Of a DNA stretch of 11,319 bases, positions 5,675-11,319 are shown piece by piece. The notes under the pieces were generated by a model that made no database searches, was not told the DNA's origin, and was given only the letters and a program-made list of their open reading frames with translations. The stretch comes from an uncultured Bacteroidota bacterium (GTDB lineage: Bacteria > Bacteroidota > Bacteroidia > Chitinophagales > Saprospiraceae), in contig CALEYM010000710.1 in the NCBI GenBank assembly GCA_937926185.1, positions 1-11,319 on the forward strand. The letters are read 5' to 3'. A program made the translations under genes and the position numbers. Position 1 is the first letter of the stretch. The number at the start of each line of letters is the position of its first letter.

Positions 5675-8600
5675 CAATGTCCGCACACGCAGCGCGCTTC
5701 CTGACAAGTGTGCGTCATGCCGGCGCCGTTGATTTGGCTTCCCGGTAGTTCGAACCAGAATTTGCCGCGTTTGCGGTCGTAGTTGCCCGTTTCGTTCATG
5801 GTTTCAGCGTCGTACAGGCGGCCGTTTACCATGACGTAGCGGATACTTTCGGTGTTGCGGATATTGGCCAGCGGACTTTTATCCAGCACGATCAGGTCGG
5901 CCAGTTTGCCGGGCGCCAGGGAGCCGATCTCTTTGTCCATGCCGATGTATCGGGCGCCGTTGATGGTGGCGCATTTCAACGCTTGCAGGTTCGACATGCC
6001 GCCCTGTGCGAGCATCCAGAGTTCCCAATGGGCGCCCAGGCCCTGCAATTGTCCGTGCGAGCCGAGGTTAATGTTAATGCCGGCGTCCTGCATTTTTTTC
6101 AATTGCCGGCTCACCAGGATGTGCCCGTTTTGGTATTCCTCTTCCGGGATCATTTCGCGGTGGCGGCTGCGCTCGTCGAGCACGTGCCTGGGGGTAAAGT
6201 TGAGCAGGCGTTTGTTTTTCCAAACCTCGCTGTGCTGATACCAGTAGTATTCGCCGCTCACGGCGCCGTAGCACACGATGAGCGTGGGCGTATTGTGGGC
6301 TTTGGTTTTGCCCCAGAGTTTCAGCACGTCGTCGTAGATGGTCGCCACGGGCAGGTTGTGCTCCACGCCGGTGTGTCCGTCCACCACCTGCGACAGGTTA
6401 TGGTAAAAGAAGGAACCGCCTTCGGGCACCACTTCCATTTGCAGTTCGCGGGCGGCGGCGATCACCTGCTGGCGCTGATCGCGGCGGGGCTGGTTGTAAC
6501 TTTTCACGGAAAAGGCGCCCCAGGCCTTGGTGCGGCGCAGGGTACTGCGGGCGTCGTCGAGGCTGTTGATGGGGGCTTTGAAGTCGCCCTCGGCGCCGTA
6601 CAGGATGGTGCCGGTGCTGTACAGGCGCGGGCCCGTCATGCGACCGGCGCGCAGCATTTCCGCGTTGGAAAAGGCCATTTCGGAATTCACGGAGGGGTCG
6701 TGCATGGTAGTTACGCCGAAGGCCAGGTTGGCGTAGTATTCCCATTGTTTCTGCGGATTCAGGCCGAAACGGAAGTTGCCGGAGTGGCTGTGCACATCCA
6801 CAAAACCGGGCATAATCGTTTTGTTTTTACAGTCGATCAGTTTGACATTGGTTGTGGGCAGTTTAAAGTTGCGCCGGTAGTCCTGGCGGGCGCCAACGAA
6901 CGCGATTTTGTTGTTTTGAACGACCAATACGCCGTTTTCGATCACCTGGTCGCCTTCCATGGTAATGATGCGGCCATTTTCAAATACGAGCGTTCCTTCG
7001 GGCGCGTCGCTTTTCAACGTAAGACCGATCTTTTGTCCGGTTTCAGGCAGGGCAGGCAGGCTGTCGGGGGCGCCGGGAAGGAAGGAGAAGCGTTGGGCAA
7101 GGTCGATGGTGAAATACTCGTCGCCGAGGGTGTAGTGTACTTTTTTACTGTCGCCGCTCCAGTGCAGGTTGTAGCCCGCGTCGCGGGAAATCTGGCTGAC
7201 CGGGATGGCCTTGGTCTCGGCGCCCAGGTCGATGGTTTGGCCGGGCAGGGGCATGGCGCACACGTAGGCTTTGTGCAATTCGGTGAAAGCCAGCCACTGA
7301 CCGTCGGGTGAGGGCGCCCATTGGTTGATGTATTTGCTTTTGAAGAGCACTTTGCGGTCCTGACCGTTCAGGTCAAAAGAGATCAGGGATTTTTCCGGCC
7401 CGCCGAACAGGTAACCCCCCGTATTGACCAAAATCCGTTTCCCGTCGGGCGTAAAGCGCGGGTTTTCACCTTCGGCGACGATAAAACGGCTGTTGCCGGT
7501 TGCCGGATCGAGCAGGTAGATGCCGGGTTTGTCGGTCATGCCGGGGCCGAGCTCGTCGTCGCCATTCTGGAGGCGATACACGATCTGTTTTCCGTCGGGA
7601 GAAAATTTTGGGGTCCGGTAAATGCCTTTGGCCGTCGATAAACGCCGGGGTTGGGCGCCGCCCGACAGCTCCAGTTGATAAATAGCGCCTTTTTCCACGT
7701 CATCCCAGGCAGTGTAAATCAACTGGCGGCCATCGTCAGAAAACGCGGGTTCGAACTCCAGATGCGGACTATCGGAAAGTGGATCAATTTTTCCGGTACC
7801 GAGGTCCTTTTTATACAACTTGCCGGCAGCGTTGAAAACCAGGAGTTTGCCGTCGGGGCTGGTTGTTGCGTGCCGAATGGCCTTTGCGGTGAATTCCGGT
7901 TCAAAAACCTTGTTTTCAAAACGCAGGGTTTCCCCCACTTTGGTTTTGACGGCACAGGTAAAAGGGATGTCGTCCGCGGTTACCACCGGCTTGTCAGCGG
8001 GCGTGTTGCGATCATCCGGGGCGATGTTGGTCCAGTGGAAGGAAATCCGTTTGATCTTGCCGCCGGCCCAGATAAAAATGTTCGACATTTTTCCGGCCCG
8101 GGTTTGCTGGTCTGGCCCCCAGGCAAAGCCCGGATAAATACCGAAGATCGTCCAGGCCTCCTGCTGGTCTTTATCGAGGCCGTCGTAGAGGGGGTACTCC
8201 AGTCCGGTGGACAGCTGGTGCAGGAACAGTGTGGTTTTAGTATCCACGCGGCGCACAAAGGCCAGCCATTCGCCGTCGGGGCTGATCTGCGGGCGGAAGG
8301 CGCCGCCCGAGCCGCCGGTGACGTTTTCTACTTTGCCTTCCTGCCGGTCGTAGCGTCGGATGGCGAAGATTTGTTTCAGGGGGTCTTTGTTGTATTGGAA
8401 AAAGCCGCCGGGATAGAGGTCTTCGCTGAAATAGACGTAGCGTCCGTCAGGACTGACGGAGGGCTCATTGACGTCCTGCTGGTCATTTTTGCGTTTGGTG
8501 AGTTGCAGGCCTTCGCCGCCGGACAGGTGGTACAGCCACATTTCGCCGGCGCCGAGTGAGCGGGTGCTGGTGAAATGTTTGCGGGCCACGAAATACTGGC

Positions 8601-9024
8601 CGCCGGGCATCCAGCAGGGGTTGTTGAGCAGGCGAAAGTTCTCTTTGGTTACCTGCCGCGCTTTTGAGCCGTCGGCGTTCATTACCCAGATGTTGTCGCC
8701 GCCGCCGGCGTCGCTGGTAAAAAGAATTTGGGCGCCGTCGGGCGAAAAGCGCGGCTGTACTTCCCAGGGCAGCCCGGCGCGGATACAGGTGGCCTGGCCG
8801 CCTGTGACGGGCATGGTGTAAATGTCGCCCAGTAAATCGAAGGCAATGATTTTACCGTCGGGGCTCAGGTCGAGGTTCACCCAGGTGCCCTGGTCGACCG
8901 TGAATTCAACGTCGGAAAAAGGGATGCCTTCGGGATTGGAGACGTCCCACTTTTTTTTGTCGGCCTGGGCGAATATTAAATTTCCTGCCAGCAGCAGGCA
9001 ACAGAGCGAAGGTATTATGCGCAT
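5674..9024 (-). CDS. Secreted TolB-like beta-propeller/amidohydrolase fusion protein
   Basis: This 1116-residue protein starts with a signal peptide (MRIIPSLCCLLLAGNLIFAQ, cleavage near residue 20), so it acts in the periplasm or outside. Residues about 40-640 hold WD40-like/PD40 propeller blades marked by SPDG-type turns at 54, 94, 191, 248, 389, 475, 525 and 572. Residues about 675-1075 are an amidohydrolase domain. It has the metal motif HSHSG (H745, H747), K841 in FSVKSY as the likely carboxylated bridging lysine, and histidines H875, H884 and H889. The late GSHGQLQGLGAHWE segment (H990, H999) stands where many amidohydrolases have a metal-binding Asp. A GSLAPGKLADLIVLD strand follows, typical of imidazolonepropionase/prolidase-like members. 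The substrate is unknown; cyclic amides or dipeptides are family-based guesses. The C-terminal tail is Cys/His rich (TCQEARCVCGH). The ATG is preceded by a short A-rich leader. Confidence 0.9.
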   Translation of the reverse strand: MRIIPSLCCLLLAGNLIFAQADKKKWDVSNPEGIPFSDVEFTVDQGTWVNLDLSPDGKIIAFDLLGDIYTMPVTGGQATCIRAGLPWEVQPRFSPDGAQILFTSDAGGGDNIWVMNADGSKARQVTKENFRLLNNPCWMPGGQYFVARKHFTSTRSLGAGEMWLYHLSGGEGLQLTKRKNDQQDVNEPSVSPDGRYVYFSEDLYPGGFFQYNKDPLKQIFAIRRYDRQEGKVENVTGGSGGAFRPQISPDGEWLAFVRRVDTKTTLFLHQLSTGLEYPLYDGLDKDQQEAWTIFGIYPGFAWGPDQQTRAGKMSNIFIWAGGKIKRISFHWTNIAPDDRNTPADKPVVTADDIPFTCAVKTKVGETLRFENKVFEPEFTAKAIRHATTSPDGKLLVFNAAGKLYKKDLGTGKIDPLSDSPHLEFEPAFSDDGRQLIYTAWDDVEKGAIYQLELSGGAQPRRLSTAKGIYRTPKFSPDGKQIVYRLQNGDDELGPGMTDKPGIYLLDPATGNSRFIVAEGENPRFTPDGKRILVNTGGYLFGGPEKSLISFDLNGQDRKVLFKSKYINQWAPSPDGQWLAFTELHKAYVCAMPLPGQTIDLGAETKAIPVSQISRDAGYNLHWSGDSKKVHYTLGDEYFTIDLAQRFSFLPGAPDSLPALPETGQKIGLTLKSDAPEGTLVFENGRIITMEGDQVIENGVLVVQNNKIAFVGARQDYRRNFKLPTTNVKLIDCKNKTIMPGFVDVHSHSGNFRFGLNPQKQWEYYANLAFGVTTMHDPSVNSEMAFSNAEMLRAGRMTGPRLYSTGTILYGAEGDFKAPINSLDDARSTLRRTKAWGAFSVKSYNQPRRDQRQQVIAAARELQMEVVPEGGSFFYHNLSQVVDGHTGVEHNLPVATIYDDVLKLWGKTKAHNTPTLIVCYGAVSGEYYWYQHSEVWKNKRLLNFTPRHVLDERSRHREMIPEEEYQNGHILVSRQLKKMQDAGININLGSHGQLQGLGAHWELWMLAQGGMSNLQALKCATINGARYIGMDKEIGSLAPGKLADLIVLDKSPLANIRNTESIRYVMVNGRLYDAETMNETGNYDRKRGKFWFELPGSQINGAGMTHTCQEARCVCGH

Positions 9025-9123
9025 ATCGGATTCAATTTTTGCGCATAAATACGATTTTTATCAAAAACCGGTCGCACTTCCCAATCGAACGGGCGTTCCG
9101 CAGTTCAACAATTATGGAAGTTG

Positions 9124-9131
9124 TATGTTTG
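9124..9131 (+). promoter_or_regulatory. Promoter -7 box (TATGTTTG) for the desaturase gene
   Basis: TATGTTTG matches the Bacteroidota -7 consensus TAnnTTTG in full. It lies 73 bp before the desaturase ATG, inside the 180-bp divergent spacer (9025-9204). No clear TTTG at -33 is seen. The mRNA leader would be about 70 bases. I found no full-match box facing the minus-strand amidohydrolase gene. Confidence 0.45.
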
Positions 9132-9204
9132 ACTTTCGAAAACGCGACAGTCTGACAGGATTGTTCGCCTTTAGGTTCAGAAATTATCAGGATATTCAAG
9201 TTAC

Positions 9205-9933
9205 ATGGCAATATTTTATTTTCTCGCCGGCCATTGGTTCGCCGGTATTTTTTTCCAGACTTTTTTTCACCACCGTTACGCCTCACACAAGATGTTCACG
9301 ATGCATATCGTGTGGGAGCGGATTTTTCACTTTGTCACCTATCTCTCTCAGGGCTCTTCCTATCTGGTACCCCGGGCTTATGCCATCATGCACCGGATGC
9401 ACCACGCATTTTCGGATACCAAACAGGATCCACATTCCCCCGTCTTTTATAAAGATGTTTTTTCCATGATGTGGAACACCGCCAAAATATTCAAAGGGTT
9501 GATCGCCGACACTTCTGCCATTTCCAGTAAATTCCTGGGCAATTATCCCACCTGGAACTGGCTGGACAAGTTCGGGAACTCATGGGTTTCCCGGCTGTTA
9601 TGGGGCAGCTCCTATATCATATTCTATGTGTTTTTTGCCACCGAGTGGTGGATGTACCTGTTGCTTCCCCTGCACTTCCTCATGGGCCCCCTGCATGGCG
9701 CCATCGTCAATTGGTGCGGGCATAAATATGGTTATCAGAATTACGACAACGACGATCATTCCCGCAACACGCTGCCTTTCGACTTTCTATTGCTGGGCGA
9801 GTTGTTTCAAAACAACCACCACAAACACCCGAATTCGCCGAATTTTGCCGTAAAACCCTGGGAATTTGATCCGATGTATCCCGTTTTACGGATCATGCAT
9901 ACGGCGGGAGTAATCAACCTGAGGAGAAGATAA
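9205..9933 (+). CDS. Membrane fatty-acid (acyl-CoA/acyl-lipid) desaturase
   Basis: This 242-residue membrane diiron protein carries the histidine boxes of acyl desaturases: HRYASH (23-28), HRMHH (63-67) followed by DTKQDPHSP, and a third box, QNNHH (202-206), in GELFQNNHHKHP. An extra conserved histidine (H173) lies in NWCGHKYG. The first helix leads directly into FFQTFFHHRYASHK, and hydrophobic segments near 131-165 form the second membrane part. It would insert a cis double bond into membrane-bound acyl chains using oxygen and an electron donor; the position of the bond cannot be read from sequence. The third box begins with Gln where the standard motif has His. The start is supported by an in-frame stop at 9172-9174 and a TAnnTTTG box upstream. 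It is transcribed away from the amidohydrolase gene and ends 14 bp from the convergent glycerol kinase gene. Confidence 0.9.
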   Translation: MAIFYFLAGHWFAGIFFQTFFHHRYASHKMFTMHIVWERIFHFVTYLSQGSSYLVPRAYAIMHRMHHAFSDTKQDPHSPVFYKDVFSMMWNTAKIFKGLIADTSAISSKFLGNYPTWNWLDKFGNSWVSRLLWGSSYIIFYVFFATEWWMYLLLPLHFLMGPLHGAIVNWCGHKYGYQNYDNDDHSRNTLPFDFLLLGELFQNNHHKHPNSPNFAVKPWEFDPMYPVLRIMHTAGVINLRRR

Positions 9934-9947
9934 ACTCATCTTGTTCT

Positions 9948-11319
9948 TTATCCACCTTCTTCCCAATCAAAGGACCTTTCCACGGCCTTGTGCCACATCA
10001 TGTACAGGAAACTGCGCTGCTCCTCTTCCATGCGCGGTTCCCAGGTTTTGTCGACGCCCCAGTTGCGCTTCAGGTCGTCGAAGCCTGACCAGTATCCCAC
10101 GGCCATGCCGGCGGCGTAGGCGGCGCCGAGGGCGGTGGTTTCGATCATTTTGGGCCGGATGACCGGCACGTTCAGGATGTCGGCCTGGAACTGCATGAGC
10201 AATTCATTGACGACCATGCCGCCGTCGACCCGCAGGGAAGCTAATTGAATGCCGGAATCTCTTCGCATGGCGTCGAGCACTTCTTTGGTCTGGAAAGCGG
10301 TCGCTTCCAGTACGGCCCTGGCGATGTGGCCTTTGTTGACATAGCGCGTGAGGCCGGCGATCACGCCGCGGGCGTCCGATTTCCAGTAGGGCGCATAGAG
10401 GCCGGAAAAGGCCGGCACGAAGTAGGCGCCGCCGTTGTCGTCCACCGTTCGGGCCAGGGCTTCGATCTCGTTGCTGTGCCGGATCAGGCCGAGGTTGTCG
10501 CGCAGCCATTGTACCAGCGCGCCGGCGATGGCCACGGAGCCTTCGAGGGCAAAATGCACGGGCGCGTTGTCGAACTGGTAAGCCACGGTGGTAAGCAGGC
10601 CGAATTGCGAGGGCACCGGTTTGTCGCCGGTATTCATGAGCATAAAGCAGCCGGTTCCGTAGGTGTTTTTGGCTTCGCCCGGCGAGAGGCAAACCTGACC
10701 GAGCAGGGCTGCCTGCTGGTCGCCGAGGTCGCCGGCCAGGGGAATGCCGCGCAGCGGCTCGGCTGTGATGATGCCGTACACCCGGCTGCTGGGCACGATA
10801 TCGGGCAGCATGTTTTTGGGGATGTCGAAGCGGCGCAATACCTCGTCGTCCCATTGTACGCTGTAAATATTCATCAATTGGGTGCGGGAGGCGTTGGTCA
10901 CGTCGGTGATGTGCAGGCCGCCGCTTGGGCCGCCCGTGAGGTGCCAGATCAGGAAGGTGTCCATATTGCCGAAGAGCGCCAGGCCATTTTCGGCGTCCTC
11001 GCGCAGGCCGTGTACGTGGTCGAGCAGCCAGCGCAGTTTCAGTCCGCTGAAATAGGTGGCCAGCGGCAAGCCCGTGGTGACCCGGAACCAGTCGTCTTCT
11101 TCGGTTTGCTTGTAGTGGTTTACCAGCTCGCCGGTACGGGTATCCTGCCACACGATGGCGTTGTAGTAAGGTTTGCCGGTTTTGCGGTTCCATACCACGG
11201 TGGTTTCGCGCTGGTTGGTGATGCCCGCGGCGGCGATGTCGTCGAGACCGATGTTGCCTTCGATGCGCGCCCGGGCGATCACTTCGAGCGTATTTTTCCA
11301 GATTTCCTCCGGGTTGTGT
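9948..11319 (-). CDS. glpK: Glycerol kinase, FGGY family (N-terminus outside window)
   Basis: The enzyme phosphorylates glycerol to sn-glycerol 3-phosphate with ATP in the cytoplasm. About 456 residues are visible. The frame continues past the GTG at 11282 to the window edge (HNPEEIWKNTLE), so the GTG is not the start. By comparison with E. coli GlpK about 46 N-terminal residues are missing, including the first phosphate loop. Glycerol-binding residues are present: Arg and Glu in NQRETTVVW, Tyr in ATYFSGLK, and Asp in GDQQAALLGQ. Other family marks are NAIVWQDTRT, GNMDTFLIWHLTGG, NTYGTGCFMLMNTG, FSGLYAPYW and the C-terminal VDGGMVVNELLMQFQADIL signature. Total length would be near 500, as expected. 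No glpF or glpD is visible; they may lie beyond the edge. Confidence 0.96.
   Translation of the reverse strand, partial: HNPEEIWKNTLEVIARARIEGNIGLDDIAAAGITNQRETTVVWNRKTGKPYYNAIVWQDTRTGELVNHYKQTEEDDWFRVTTGLPLATYFSGLKLRWLLDHVHGLREDAENGLALFGNMDTFLIWHLTGGPSGGLHITDVTNASRTQLMNIYSVQWDDEVLRRFDIPKNMLPDIVPSSRVYGIITAEPLRGIPLAGDLGDQQAALLGQVCLSPGEAKNTYGTGCFMLMNTGDKPVPSQFGLLTTVAYQFDNAPVHFALEGSVAIAGALVQWLRDNLGLIRHSNEIEALARTVDDNGGAYFVPAFSGLYAPYWKSDARGVIAGLTRYVNKGHIARAVLEATAFQTKEVLDAMRRDSGIQLASLRVDGGMVVNELLMQFQADILNVPVIRPKMIETTALGAAYAAGMAVGYWSGFDDLKRNWGVDKTWEPRMEEEQRSFLYMMWHKAVERSFDWEEGG

Noticed and set aside
5983..7311. A 442-codon plus-strand open frame opposite the amidohydrolase domain
   Set aside because: Antisense to a conserved catalytic domain; composition follows the complement of that gene and no motif or domain is visible. 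The same applies to the frames at 7651-8559, 1893-2753 and 920-1519.
9032..9286. An 84-codon minus-strand frame across the divergent spacer and the desaturase start
   Set aside because: Lysine/arginine-rich with no recognisable domain, and it overlaps the strongly conserved first histidine box of the desaturase on the other strand.
10204..11193. A 329-codon minus-strand frame inside glycerol kinase
   Set aside because: An Arg/Pro/His-rich out-of-frame reading of glpK; the kinase frame has every expected motif.

Overview
The window looks like chromosomal DNA from a GC-rich member of the Bacteroidota, perhaps a Saprospiria- or Chitinophagia-like lineage. This is inferred from three things: protein families (a DUF3575-type barrel, a periplasmic propeller-amidohydrolase, a short acyl-lipid desaturase), mostly absent Shine-Dalgarno sequences, and promoter-like TAnnTTTG boxes. 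There are no tRNA or rRNA genes, insertion sequences, phage genes or CRISPR arrays. Coding density is high and gene content is mostly metabolic and envelope-related.

Left part (1-3116): the C-terminal part of a TerC-family membrane protein is followed one base later by a cytoplasmic M16 zinc peptidase. This pair converges, with a 4-bp gap, on a PitA-type phosphate transporter read from the minus strand. Divergent spacer (3117-3442): the only long non-coding stretch and the most interesting part of the window. It holds a 7-bp tandem repeat that ends 4 bp before the pit start codon, a perfect TAnnTTTG box facing pit, and a two-copy CTTAACA direct repeat with an 11-bp period that resembles Pho boxes. 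On the other strand, an 18-codon open frame with two tyrosine codons has its UGA stop overlapping the start of the next gene.

Middle (3443-9024): a tyrosine phenol-lyase gene, assigned over tryptophanase by three specificity residues, is followed by a strong stem-loop. Two minus-strand envelope genes come next: a small outer-membrane barrel and a 1116-residue secreted beta-propeller/amidohydrolase fusion. Right part (9025-11319): a divergent desaturase gene with a good promoter box, then a convergent glycerol kinase whose N-terminus lies beyond the window edge.

Functionally the genes do not form one obvious pathway. Two coherent regulatory hypotheses come out of the spacer. The phosphate transporter may be under Pho-type control with a repeat-containing 5' leader. 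The tyrosine-degrading enzyme may be controlled through a tyrosine-containing leader peptide, by analogy with TnaC and tryptophanase. Both are inferences from sequence layout.
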